Source: Chlorobium sp.
GTDB taxonomy: Bacteria > Bacteroidota > Chlorobiia > Chlorobiales > Chlorobiaceae
Assembly: GCA_028282595.1 (NCBI GenBank)
Contig: JANQHQ010000037.1
Coordinates: 1 to 19,700, forward strand
DNA: 19,700 nt
Reading direction: 5' to 3'
A program made the position numbers and the translations under genes. Below are positions 7,701 through 18,427 of this stretch, piece after piece. Each line of letters begins with the position of its first letter. Positions within the stretch are counted from its first letter, which is position 1. The notes below the pieces were generated by a model. The model did no database searches. It saw nothing but the letters and a program-made list of their open reading frames with translations, and was not told the DNA's origin.

Positions 7701-9241
7701 TCCTGCGAAAGCGGCACGTGCACGGCCATCTGGTCACCGTCGAAGTCGGCGTTGAACGCCGTACAGACAAGCGGATGAATCTGGATGGCCTTCCCCTCGA
7801 TGAGCACCGGCTGGAACGCCTGGATACCGAGACGGTGCAGCGTGGGCGCACGGTTGAGCAGGACCGGACGACCGTCGATGACTTTTTCGAGTACGTCCCA
7901 GACGACGGGATCCTTCCTGTCGATGAGCTTTTTGGCCGACTTCACCGATTTCGCGATACCGCGCTCAACCAGACGCCTGATGACGAAGGGCTGGAACAGC
8001 TCGATCGCCATGCTTTTCGGAAGTCCGCACTCGTGAAGTCTCAGCTCGGGTCCGACCACGATGACCGAACGCCCCGAATAATCGACCCTCTTTCCGAGAA
8101 GATTCTGACGGAAACGCCCCTGCTTCCCCTTGAGGGCGTCCGAAAGAGACTTGAGCGGCCTGTTGGATTCGCCGGTCTTTACGGCGTTGGCCTTGCGCGA
8201 GTTGTCGAAGAGCGCGTCCACGGCCTCCTGCAGCATCCTTTTTTCGTTGCGCAGAATGACCTCGGGTGCGCGGATGTCGATAAGCTTCTTCAACCGGTTG
8301 TTGCGGATGATGACCCTGCGATAGAGATCGTTCAGATCCGATGTCGCGAAGCGGCCCCCCTCGAGAGGAACAAGGGGACGAAGCTCCGGCGGTATGACCG
8401 GAATAACCTCCATGACCATGTACTCGGGCTTGTTGCCCTCGTAGACATAGGGCTCCGGCATTTCGTCCTCGGGAAACAGCCCGGTCGACTTCTTGCGGGA
8501 TTTCTTTACCGGCTCGTAACTTTTCCTGAAAGCCTCCACAACCTTGAGGCGCTTCAGGGCATCGGCTTTTTTCTGCTCGGAACCGCTCTCGCGGAGCACC
8601 TTGCGCAGATCCTGCGCCTGACCCTCCAGTTCGAGTCCCTTGAGCAGCGTGTGAATGGCCTCGCCGCCCATCTTGGCGACGAACTTCGCCGGATCGTCGT
8701 CATCGAGATCCTGATTGTCCTCGTATTCGGTGATGATCTGGAGATACTGCTCCTCCGTCAGCCGGTCGAGCTTCTTGATCCCCTGTTTCTCGCCGGGCTC
8801 GCCGGGATTGATGACCACATAGACCTCGTAGTAGATGATCCGCTCGAGCTCCTTCGTCGAAAGATCGAGCAGGGCGCCGATCTTGCTCGGAACCGAACGG
8901 AAAAACCAGGTGTGCACGACCGGAACCGCAAGGGAAATATGCCCCATCCGTTCGCGGCGCACGCTTTTCATGGTAACCTCCACACCGCAACGATCGCAGA
9001 TGATGCCCTTGTACCTGACACGCTTGTACTTGCCGCAGTAGCATTCCCAGTCCTTGGTCGGCCCGAAAATCTTTTCGCACATCAGACCGTCCCTTTCGGG
9101 CTTGAAGGTGCGGTAGTTGATCGTTTCGGGTTTGAGCACCTCGCCCCGCGAATGGGCCAGAATGCTTTCAGGAGATGCGATGCTGAACTTTATCTTCGAA
9201 AAATCACCCTTGATCGGTGAAGACCCCTGTGGAAAAATCAT
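4745..9241 (-). CDS. rpoC: DNA-directed RNA polymerase subunit beta'
   Basis: RpoC is the largest core RNA polymerase subunit and holds the catalytic magnesium. It has 1498 residues. The first zinc site uses C67, C69, C82 and C85; the active-site motif NADFDGDQM spans 497-505, with Asp499, Asp501 and Asp503 as magnesium ligands. The bridge helix and trigger loop region covers roughly 770-860 (for example FVSTHGARKGLSDTSLKTA), and the second zinc site is C867, C943, C950 and C953. The C-terminal 20 residues are acidic. It starts at an ATG (9239-9241), 74 bases after the rpoB stop, and ends at an intrinsic terminator. Long open frames on the opposite strand over this gene are codon-bias shadows. 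Confidence 0.99.
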   Translation of the reverse strand: MIFPQGSSPIKGDFSKIKFSIASPESILAHSRGEVLKPETINYRTFKPERDGLMCEKIFGPTKDWECYCGKYKRVRYKGIICDRCGVEVTMKSVRRERMGHISLAVPVVHTWFFRSVPSKIGALLDLSTKELERIIYYEVYVVINPGEPGEKQGIKKLDRLTEEQYLQIITEYEDNQDLDDDDPAKFVAKMGGEAIHTLLKGLELEGQAQDLRKVLRESGSEQKKADALKRLKVVEAFRKSYEPVKKSRKKSTGLFPEDEMPEPYVYEGNKPEYMVMEVIPVIPPELRPLVPLEGGRFATSDLNDLYRRVIIRNNRLKKLIDIRAPEVILRNEKRMLQEAVDALFDNSRKANAVKTGESNRPLKSLSDALKGKQGRFRQNLLGKRVDYSGRSVIVVGPELRLHECGLPKSMAIELFQPFVIRRLVERGIAKSVKSAKKLIDRKDPVVWDVLEKVIDGRPVLLNRAPTLHRLGIQAFQPVLIEGKAIQIHPLVCTAFNADFDGDQMAVHVPLSQEAQLEATLLMLSSHNLILPQSGKPVTVPSQDMVLGMYYLTKSRVGEDGEGKMFYSIEEVLIAYNEGRVGLHAIIFVSYEGHVDQKFDPLRMLDIIPDDQDEKKAWLKKEIGERRVLVTTVGRVIFNQYVPEKIGFINKVIDKKGAKDLISRLCSEVGNVQAAEFLDNIKEVGYHFAMKGGLSIGLSDAIIPEAKVQLIKKATKESNKIIREYNRGTLTENERYNQVVDVWQKVTNLVAEESYQKLRKDRVGFNPLFMMLDSGARGSREQVRQLTGMRGLIARPQKSMSGQPGEIIENPIISNLKEGLTVLEYFVSTHGARKGLSDTSLKTADAGYLTRRLHDVAQDVIVTGDDCGTTRGLHVERTIEEETGGQIKFSEKIRGRVASRDIVDSLTDEVIVPAGSIITDEVADIIQGNVGVLEADIRSVLTCEAKQGICSKCYGTNLATHRLVEIGEAVGVIAAQSIGEPGTQLTLRTFHQGGTAQGGIAETETKTSCEGQVDYESIRTVEKESVNEDGMPEIRTLVIQKNGKINIVDPDSGKVLKRYEVPHGAHLAAAQGDMVRKDDVLFSSEPNSTQIIAELEGTVKFIDIEKGVTYKEEVDPQTGYVQHVIINWRSKLRASETREPRVLLVGPGGDVLKTYPLPIKSNLFVEENQKVKIGDILAKVPRNLDRVGGDITAGLPKVTELFEARIPSDPAIVSEIDGYVAFGSQRRSSKEIKVKNDFGEEKTYYVQVGKHVLANDGDEVRAGEPLTDGAVSPQDILRIQGPNAVQQYLVNEIQKVYQLNAGVEINDKHLEVIVRQMLQKVRVEESGDTELLPGDLIDRTVFIEANTDIAEKIRVVEKGDAPARIQEGQLYKTRDITKLNRELRRNSKQLIVVEPALQATSHPVLLGITSAALQTESVISAASFQETTKVLTDAAVAGKIDNLLGLKENVIVGKLIPAGTGLKKYRRLDLVGPETNGTGELNEESEIGEAAASDGVAD

Positions 9242-9315
9242 AGTAATGTCCCTGTTAAAAACAACCGTTTAGAAATCCCGGACGAAAATCCCTTCGATGA
9301 GCCCCTCCCGATGCG

Positions 9316-13218
<3,903 letters not shown>

Positions 13219-13230
13219 TTTCACTTGCAC

Positions 13231-13738
13231 CTCACTTTTATCGATTGCAGGAAGAACTCTTTTCTTCGACTACGGTTAACTTCATGGATATGCTGCCGGC
13301 TTGTGGACACCTCTATTTAATTTGTTACGCATCGTGATCGCGTCGTTCGGCGGTGCTCGAAATCCTCATCCCGACCTGTCGGGACTCCTGTTTCTGTGCT
13401 CCGTCCGCCTTGTACCCAAGGCGCTCACGACAATCAATAGAGGAACCCTTGTAGTACGGCCGATGTCCCGGCCGTCACCGGACATCGCACCCGCAAGGGC
13501 AGGCCGCAGCGCACATCGTTACAGCTCTTCACATTCAAACTCCTGCCTGAACCGGGCTGCCGGCGCGCCTGCCTTTCCTTCCGCGACCCCGTCCCGTTAC
13601 AGGGACAATCAAAACCGGGGTCGACCGGTCGGCCGGAGGGCATACCGCCCCGCGCACACCTCAGACCTTACAAACAGGCAAAGCTCCGTCCCATGCTGAA
13701 ACGGAGCTTATGGTCGTAGCGACACGCCCGGGGAGCGG
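13231..13738. other. Long palindrome-rich gap between rplL and rpoB
   Basis: About 500 bases hold no believable gene. They hold several short perfect palindromes: 13369-13384 (TCCCGAC, CT, GTCGGGA), 13406-13423 (CGCCTTG, TACC, CAAGGCG), 13461-13487 (CGATGTCC with GGACATCG, 11-nt loop), and a nested pair with outer CGACCCCG/CGGGGTCG (13584-13591, 13616-13623) and inner GTCCC/GGGAC (13591-13595, 13602-13606). ACGGCC (13456-13461) can instead pair with GGCCGT (13470-13475), which excludes the 13461-13487 stem. The wording recalls dispersed intergenic repeats of Chlorobi, but that is from memory. It may act as an untranslated region tuning rpoBC relative to the ribosomal genes. Confidence 0.55.
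13681..13709 (-). terminator. Terminator-like hairpin after rplL (possible attenuator)
   Basis: AAGCTCCGT (13681-13689) pairs perfectly with ACGGAGCTT (13701-13709), a 9-bp stem with an 11-nt loop, 30 bases beyond the rplL stop. On the minus strand it is followed by TGCCTGTTTG, a poor U-tract. This fits a partial terminator that lowers rpoBC transcription relative to the ribosomal protein genes, as is known between rplL and rpoB in E. coli. Confidence 0.5.
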
Positions 13739-14119
13739 TCACTTGAGCTCGACTTCGGCGCCTGCGTCTTTGAGCTCTTTAGCTATTTTTTCAGCCTCTT
13801 CCTTGCCGACAGCTTCCTTGACGACCTTCGGCGCTCCGTCGACCATCTCCTTGGCCTCCTTCAGGCCGAGACCGGTGATAGAACGAACAACCTTGATAAC
13901 GTTGATCTTGTTGCCTCCGACGGCCTTCAGCTCGACATCGAACTCGGTCTTCTCTTCCTGTGCCGCAGCCTCACCCGCGGGAGCGGCCGCGGCGCCACCG
14001 GCGATAACCGCCGGAGCCGCACTCACACCGAACTTCTCCTCCAGGGCTTTGACCAGCTCGGAAGCCTCGGTAAGCGAAAGCTTGCCAATCTCTTCTACAA
14101 GTGTCTCGATAGATGCCAT
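13739..14119 (-). CDS. rplL: 50S ribosomal protein L7/L12
   Basis: L7/L12 forms the flexible ribosomal stalk, present as dimers on L10, and recruits and stimulates translation GTPases. It has 126 residues. The N-terminal dimerisation domain spans 1-32, an Ala/Gly/Pro-rich hinge about 33-55, and the globular C-terminal domain about 58-126, with KINVIKVVRSITGLGLKEAK, the factor-binding helices. The ATG (14117-14119) follows AGAGGAAGATA, a good ribosome binding site. It lies 65 bases after rplJ. Confidence 0.98.
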   Translation of the reverse strand: MASIETLVEEIGKLSLTEASELVKALEEKFGVSAAPAVIAGGAAAAPAGEAAAQEEKTEFDVELKAVGGNKINVIKVVRSITGLGLKEAKEMVDGAPKVVKEAVGKEEAEKIAKELKDAGAEVELK

Positions 14120-14184
14120 TATCTTCCTCTTTTGTTTTTTTTAATGATGTAAAACTATAGTTTCGAGTGCGTAATAGATTTTTC

Positions 14185-14706
14185 TCAGTCCTGCTTCTGT
14201 TTCGCGACCTGATCGAGAACGGAAACAAGATCCCTCATGACCGCATTGACGACCATCGGAACCGAGCTGATAACGTTGTTGACCAGACCCGCGACGCGAC
14301 CGATATTCTCGGTTTTGCTGAGCATCTTCGCAAGCTCTCCGAGCTTGCCTGCGTCGAAAACGGAGCCGTCGATGGCGGCCATCTTGAACTTCAGCTGTTC
14401 GTTCTTCTTGCTGAATTTCTGAATGATTTTGGCGGGAACGACCGGGTCGTCATAGCCTATGGCGAGGCCGGTGGTATTGATCAACCCCTCCGCGAGACGG
14501 TCGCCGCCCTCTACGTTTTCCAGCGCCTTCCTCACGAGAGTGTTTTTCACGACACGGTACTCGACCCCCGCATCCCGGAACTCCCTCCTCAGCTCGGCCA
14601 TCGTGGCGACGTCGAGGCCCTGGAACTCCGTCAGGTATATCCCCTGGGCTTTCTCGAGCATTTCGGAAACCTCCCTGACAACCTGCTCTTTCTTATCGCG
14701 TTTCAT
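14185..14706 (-). CDS. rplJ: 50S ribosomal protein L10
   Basis: L10 is the stalk base that anchors L7/L12 to 23S rRNA. It has 173 residues, a normal length. It begins MKRDKKEQVVREVSEMLEKA and contains the family segment YRVVKNTLVRKAL; the C-terminal helix (about 140-173) binds L7/L12 dimers. The ATG is at 14704-14706, only 18 bases after the rplA stop. There is therefore no room in front of it for the long L10 leader that mediates autoregulation in E. coli, so any such control must use sequence inside rplA or work otherwise. Confidence 0.97.
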   Translation of the reverse strand: MKRDKKEQVVREVSEMLEKAQGIYLTEFQGLDVATMAELRREFRDAGVEYRVVKNTLVRKALENVEGGDRLAEGLINTTGLAIGYDDPVVPAKIIQKFSKKNEQLKFKMAAIDGSVFDAGKLGELAKMLSKTENIGRVAGLVNNVISSVPMVVNAVMRDLVSVLDQVAKQKQD

Positions 14707-14724
14707 CTTGCAAACCGATTTATG

Positions 14725-15414
14725 TTAGGCAACAAATTTCTCTTTTTTCACCCTGATACCGGGAGACATCGTGCTGGAAACGGAAATATTGCGGACATAC
14801 TGTCCCTTCGCCGCAGAGGGTCTCAGCCGGACGACCTCCCTGATGAAACTCGTTACGTTGTCGACAAGCTGGTCGTTTCCGAACGACAACTTTCCGACAG
14901 GCGCATGCACGTTGCCGGCCTTGTCGACCCGAAACTCTATCTTTCCCGCTTTTACCTCACCGACCGCCTTGGCGACATCCATGGTGACGGTGCCGGATTT
15001 CGGATTCGGCATGAGGCCCCGGGGGCCGAGGATCTTGCCAACCCTGCCGAGCTTGCCCATCACGTCGGGAGTGGCGATAACCACATCCACATCGGTCCAG
15101 CCGTTCTGAATTTTCTCGATATAGTCCTCGAAACCGACAAAATCCGCGCCGGCCTCCCGCGCTTCCTCCGCCTTTGCCTCACCGCAGACCACGAGTACGG
15201 AAACGGTTTTGCCCGTTCCGTGCGGCAGCATGACGGTGCCGCGGACAACCTGGTCGGCATGCCGGGGATCGACCCCGAGGCGCATGGCGATATCGACCGA
15301 CGCGTCGAATTTCACGTCGGATATCTCTTTCAGCAGCCCGACGGCTTCCTGCAGCTCGTATTCACTTCTGTCCGCAATCCTCTCGCCGGCTTTTCTGTAT
15401 TTCTTTCCTGCCAT
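14725..15414 (-). CDS. rplA: 50S ribosomal protein L1
   Basis: L1 binds 23S rRNA at the L1 stalk near the E site and in many bacteria represses its own operon. It has 229 residues. It starts MAGKKYRKAGERIADRSEYE and holds the signature region MGKLGRVGKILGPRGLMPNP, then FRVDKAGNVHAPVGKLSF, all in the expected order. GAGAGGAA directly precedes the ATG (15412-15414). It is separated from rplK by 72 bases and from rplJ by 18 bases within the same operon. Confidence 0.98.
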   Translation of the reverse strand: MAGKKYRKAGERIADRSEYELQEAVGLLKEISDVKFDASVDIAMRLGVDPRHADQVVRGTVMLPHGTGKTVSVLVVCGEAKAEEAREAGADFVGFEDYIEKIQNGWTDVDVVIATPDVMGKLGRVGKILGPRGLMPNPKSGTVTMDVAKAVGEVKAGKIEFRVDKAGNVHAPVGKLSFGNDQLVDNVTSFIREVVRLRPSAAKGQYVRNISVSSTMSPGIRVKKEKFVA

Positions 15415-15486
15415 TTCCTCTCTTTCAATCTGTGGTTAGAAAAACGACCCTGACGGTCTCCCACGCTGTTACCCGCCCAGTGAAAC

Positions 15487-15912
15487 TCAGCCCTCGACGA
15501 CAATCCCCATGCTTCTCGCGGTACCCCGGACCATCTGCATGGCGCCTTCGATATCGACCGCGTTGAGATCGGGCATTTTCAGCTCGGCGATCTTGCGCAC
15601 CTGCTCGTTCGTCACCGTACCGACCTTTGTCTTGTTCGGTTCGCCCGAACCTTTCTGCACGTTGGCTTCCTTGATCAGGAGAACCGCCGCCGGCGGTGTT
15701 TTGGTAATAAAGGTGAACGACTTGTCGGAGAATACCGTAATGACGACAGGGATGATGGTGCCCGCCTGCGGCTGCGTTTTCGCGTTGAACTGCTTGCAGA
15801 ACTCCATGATGTTCACGCCCTTCTGGCCGAGAGCCGGACCTACGGGAGGAGCCGGATTCGCGCCGCCGGCCGGAATCTGGAGTTTAATGAACCCTGTTAC
15901 CTTTTTTGCCAT
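15487..15912 (-). CDS. rplK: 50S ribosomal protein L11
   Basis: L11 binds the GTPase-associated centre of 23S rRNA and is needed for RelA activation. It has 141 residues, the standard length. The N-terminal domain begins AKKVTGFIKLQIPAGGANPA with the PPVGPALGQ loop. The C-terminal domain binds rRNA and ends in GTARSMGIVVEG, the usual family ending. The ATG is at 15910-15912, 43 bases after nusG, which fits the widespread nusG-rplK order. Confidence 0.98.
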   Translation of the reverse strand: MAKKVTGFIKLQIPAGGANPAPPVGPALGQKGVNIMEFCKQFNAKTQPQAGTIIPVVITVFSDKSFTFITKTPPAAVLLIKEANVQKGSGEPNKTKVGTVTNEQVRKIAELKMPDLNAVDIEGAMQMVRGTARSMGIVVEG

Positions 15913-15955
15913 ACAACTATCACTATTTCAACAGCTTGGTAAAACTCAAGCCCTG

Positions 15956-16552
15956 TTATTGAGAAACCGGTTTAACCTGGGAAAAGTCCAGCTCGGTGGG
16001 AGTGCTGCGGCCGAAAAAGTTGATCATGACCTTGACCTTCATTCTTTCGGTGCAGACATCGTGAACAACGCCGGTGAGAGAACTGAAGGGGCCGTCGATA
16101 ACCTTGACGGAATCTCCGACGCGGAAGGGCGCCTCGACGACCGAACGCTGCTCCACGGCGCTTTCCGGTTCGAGAATCTTGTCGACCTCGTCGGGCCTCA
16201 GGGGAGTCGGAACGTCTCCGACACCGAGAAACCCGATCACGGACGGAATGTCCATGATAAGGTTTTTCGTCTGCTTGTCCAGCACCGCCTCGATAAGCAC
16301 GTAGCCGGGAAAAGCGTTTTTCGTGAGGCTCCTCTTCTTGCCGTTCTTGACCTCGACAAACCGTTCATAGGGTACGTAGACCTGCAGAATCTTGTCCGCC
16401 AGCCCCTGTCGCTCGACCTCGAGTTCGATACCCTCCTTGACCTTGCGCTCGTGACCGGAATAGATCCTCAGCGCATACCAGAGCGGTTTCGAAAGACTCT
16501 GGGTTTCCTTTCCGGCTTCTCTCTCCCCCGTCTTCATACCCTCCTTAGCCAC
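15956..16552 (-). CDS. nusG: Transcription termination/antitermination factor NusG
   Basis: NusG binds the RNA polymerase clamp, speeds elongation and links polymerase to Rho or to the ribosome via S10. It has 198 residues. A short charged N-terminal extension (about 1-22) precedes the NGN domain (about 24-125, with WYALRIYSGHERKVKEGI and FPGYVLIEA). The KOW domain lies at about 141-198 with FRVGDSVKVIDGPFSSLTG. I take the GTG at 16550-16552, three bases after the secE stop. An ATG five codons later (16535-16537) has AAGGAGG only two bases ahead, too close for a normal start, but it is a possible alternative. Confidence 0.95.
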   Translation of the reverse strand: MAKEGMKTGEREAGKETQSLSKPLWYALRIYSGHERKVKEGIELEVERQGLADKILQVYVPYERFVEVKNGKKRSLTKNAFPGYVLIEAVLDKQTKNLIMDIPSVIGFLGVGDVPTPLRPDEVDKILEPESAVEQRSVVEAPFRVGDSVKVIDGPFSSLTGVVHDVCTERMKVKVMINFFGRSTPTELDFSQVKPVSQ

Positions 16553-16555
16553 TTC

Positions 16556-16747
16556 TTACAACAGTTGTCCGATAAAAGAATTAATCACCCAGTCCACGAC
16601 AAAGGTAAACAACGCGAGCAGACCGGAAACAGTCAGAACGACGACCGTCAGATCCTTGGTATCCTCGAGGCTCGGCCAGGCGACCTTTTTCATCTCACTG
16701 ACCACATCGTGGTAATACTGGGTCACCTTGTTGAGATACTTGCTCAT
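16556..16747 (-). CDS. secE: Protein translocase subunit SecE
   Basis: SecE clamps SecY in the SecYEG protein-conducting channel of the inner membrane. It has 63 residues, the short one-helix form. An amphipathic cytoplasmic part with the conserved EMKKVAWPSLEDT (about 18-30) precedes one membrane segment (about 33-58). The ATG at 16745-16747 is fixed by the conserved pattern; the open frame continues upstream into tRNA-Trp, but that extension is not part of the gene. nusG follows after three bases, so the pair is translationally coupled. Confidence 0.96.
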   Translation of the reverse strand: MSKYLNKVTQYYHDVVSEMKKVAWPSLEDTKDLTVVVLTVSGLLALFTFVVDWVINSFIGQLL

Positions 16748-16802
16748 AAACCGCCTAAAAAAAACAGAATGTCTTGTTCTTGCTTCCGATCCCGAAACCC
16801 GG

Positions 16803-16875
16803 CACGTCAGGAGGGACTCGAACCCCCAACCTGCGGTTTTGGAGACCGCTGCTCTACCAATTAAGCTACTGACGT
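16803..16875 (-). tRNA. tRNA-Trp (CCA)
   Basis: 73 nt. The acceptor stem is ACGTCAG with CTGACGT. The D arm begins GCTTAATTGGTAGAGC, the anticodon arm is GCGGT, CTCCAAA, ACCGC with anticodon CCA, and the T loop is GTTCGAGTC. The 3' CCA is not encoded. It lies 55 bases before secE, a neighbour of trp tRNA in many bacteria. Confidence 0.97.
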
Positions 16876-16894
16876 ACAAATACACCGACGCACG

Positions 16895-16967
<73 letters not shown>

Positions 16968-16990
16968 CTTTACCACTTGCACAAGCAGTG

Positions 16991-17073
16991 TGGGTAGGGA
17001 AGGATTCGAACCTCCGAAGACATATGTCGACAGATTTACAGTCTGTTGCGTTTGACCGCTTCGCTACCTACCC
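16991..17073 (-). tRNA. tRNA-Tyr (GUA)
   Basis: 83 nt, with the long variable arm of class II tRNAs. The acceptor stem is GGGTAGG with a CCTTCCC/CCTACCC-type partner, and the anticodon arm is ACAGA, CTGTAAA, TCTGT with anticodon GTA. The discriminator is A and CCA is not encoded. Confidence 0.97.
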
Positions 17074-17094
17074 GGTTTCCCTCCGCTTTCCTCG

Positions 17095-17167
17095 AGCTGG
17101 CGATGGGACTCGAACCCGCAACCTGCTGATTACAAATCAGCTGCTCTACCAATTGAGCTACACCAGC
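17095..17167 (-). tRNA. tRNA-Thr (UGU)
   Basis: 73 nt. The acceptor stem is GCTGGTG with CGCCAGC (one G-U pair), and the anticodon arm is GCTGA, TTTGTAA, TCAGC with anticodon TGT. The discriminator is T and CCA is not encoded. It is the first gene behind a strong promoter and heads the tRNA-secE-nusG-ribosomal-rpoBC cluster. Confidence 0.97.
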
Positions 17168-17192
17168 ATCGCATCAAAAAAACAGGGCAGGT

Positions 17193-17220
17193 AATATACT
17201 TTTAATACAATAAATGTCAA
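17193..17220 (-). promoter_or_regulatory. Strong sigma-70-type promoter of the tRNA-secE-nusG cluster
   Basis: On the minus strand a perfect TTGACA (17215-17220) is followed after 16 bases by TATATT (17193-17198), in a very AT-rich stretch. The bases after the -10 are ACCTGCCCTG, a GC-rich discriminator of the kind found at stringently controlled stable-RNA promoters. The predicted start leaves about 20 bases before tRNA-Thr. Confidence 0.8.
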
Positions 17221-17248
17221 AGAAAAAATTCCGTCTCCCGGGGAACCT

Positions 17249-18034
17249 TCACTTCTCCCTGAGAGGCGCCAGAAACGCCGCCATTTTGAGAACGGTGCTC
17301 CTCGGAAGGAACCGCTGAAGAAAAACGAGCAGCGCATCGAGAACGGTGGGAAACACGACGGCACGGTTTCTCAGAAGCCCCCTGATGGCGGCTTTCACCA
17401 CAACGCCGGCACCGGAAAGAGGAAGCATGCTGGCCTCCGGCTGCTGGCCCGCCCTTGCGTGAAAATCCGTATCGACGTATCCGGGACACACCGCCACGAC
17501 CTTTATGCCGGTATCCTTCAGCTCCTCGTGAAGCGATTCGGTAAAAGCGAGAAGAAACGCCTTTGTCGCGGAATAGAGACCGATCAGCGCCACCCCCTGA
17601 AACCCGCTCAACGACGAAACGTTGATGATGCCGCCGGATTTGCGGGCGACCATGCCGGGAAGAAACAGGCGGGTGATGAGGGCGGTGGATGCGGCGTTGA
17701 CCTGGAGCATCTCCCGGATCAGGTCGGGGGCCATCGAACCGTACCGCCCGGCGAAACCGAAACCGGCGCAGTTGACGATCAAACCGATCCGGAGCTCTTT
17801 CCGGCGGCAGTACTCGTAAATTCTGGAAGGACTTTCCGGGTCGCCGAGATCCTCGGCGCACAGATGAACGGCGACCCCTTTCCGTTCGAGATCGTCCGAA
17901 AGCTCACGGAGCGTTTCGCCGGAGCGGGCGACGAGCACGAGGTCGCTCCCCCGCCGTGCGAACTCCCGCGCGAATTCCCTGCCGATGCCGCTCGATGCCC
18001 CGGTTACCAGCGTACAAGACATGTCCTGATCCAT
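17249..18034 (-). CDS. Short-chain dehydrogenase/reductase (DltE/COG0300-like)
   Basis: A 261-residue classical SDR, predicted to be a cytoplasmic NAD(P)-dependent oxidoreductase of unknown substrate. The Rossmann motif TGASSGIG is at 11-18, NCAG at 88-91, a structural Asn at 113, and the catalytic set Ser141, Tyr154 and Lys158 (YSATK) is complete, with PGYVDTDF after it. Arg37 after the second strand (VARS) suggests NADP preference. The C-terminal part (about 225-258) is hydrophobic (LDALLVFLQRFLP) and may touch the membrane. The ATG at 18032-18034 has AGGTGA about seven bases upstream. It ends just before the tRNA promoter, and a palindrome array fills the gap on its 5' side. Confidence 0.9.
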   Translation of the reverse strand: MDQDMSCTLVTGASSGIGREFAREFARRGSDLVLVARSGETLRELSDDLERKGVAVHLCAEDLGDPESPSRIYEYCRRKELRIGLIVNCAGFGFAGRYGSMAPDLIREMLQVNAASTALITRLFLPGMVARKSGGIINVSSLSGFQGVALIGLYSATKAFLLAFTESLHEELKDTGIKVVAVCPGYVDTDFHARAGQQPEASMLPLSGAGVVVKAAIRGLLRNRAVVFPTVLDALLVFLQRFLPRSTVLKMAAFLAPLREK

Positions 18035-18065
18035 TGCCGTTCACCTAAACTGAAAAGTTCATGAG

Positions 18066-18214
18066 AGTGACGACGCCTGACTGCGTCAGGCTTAGTGACG
18101 TCGCTCGGGCTTCGCCGAGCGCTTGGTGACGTCGTCCGGCTGGGCCGGACTTGGTAACGGCGCCTGACTGCGTCAGGCTTAGTGACGACGCTCGGGCTTC
18201 GCCGAGCTTAGTGA
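18066..18214. repeat. Palindrome array 2a (inverted orientation)
   Basis: Five hairpins lie in the orientation opposite to array 1: 18075-18091 and 18162-18178 (GCCTGAC, TGC, GTCAGGC), 18103-18120 and 18190-18207 (GCTCGG, 6-nt loop, CCGAGC), and 18134-18150 (GTCCGGC, TGG, GCCGGAC). They are separated by boxes reading CTTAGTGACGTCG or close variants, the reverse complement of the array 1 box. The array starts 32 bases before the SDR start codon. Confidence 0.88.
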
Positions 18215-18221
18215 CAAGTGC

Positions 18222-18268
18222 TTCGCCGTCGCCGTCGGTATCGGAATCGATCCTTTTCCCAACTGGTC
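18222..18268. other. Core module of array 2
   Basis: This 47-base stretch is close to 444-490 in the first array locus, differing by a few substitutions and small length changes. Here it separates the inverted half (2a) from the direct half (2b). Confidence 0.7.
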
Positions 18269-18427
18269 ACTAAGCCCGCGAGAGCGGGCGCCGTCTCTTG
18301 TCACTAAGCCTGACGCAGTCAGGCGTCGTCACTAAGCGCCCGGCGAAGCCGGCGCGTCGCCCCTCGTCACTAAGTCCGGCCCAGCCGGACGACGTCACCA
18401 AGCCCGATACCAATCGGGCGACGTCAC
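18266..18427. repeat. Palindrome array 2b (direct orientation)
   Basis: Five hairpins lie in the orientation of array 1: 18274-18289 (GCCCGC, GAGA, GCGGGC), 18308-18324 (GCCTGAC, GCA, GTCAGGC), 18336-18355 (GCGC...GCGC with GAA loop), 18374-18390 (GTCCGGC, CCA, GCCGGAC) and 18402-18419 (GCCCGAT, ACCA, ATCGGGC). Boxes between them read GTCACTAAG or a variant. The final box, 18420-18427 (GACGTCAC), contains the stop codon of ispG. Confidence 0.88.

Noticed and set aside
13301..13699. 132-codon plus-strand open frame in the rplL-rpoB gap
   Set aside because: It is rich in Arg, Ser and Pro, spans hairpins and has no family likeness; treated as non-coding.
18061..18427. REP-associated transposase (RAYT) or insertion sequence linked to the arrays
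   Set aside because: No transposase-like protein or terminal inverted repeat with target duplication was found anywhere in the window.
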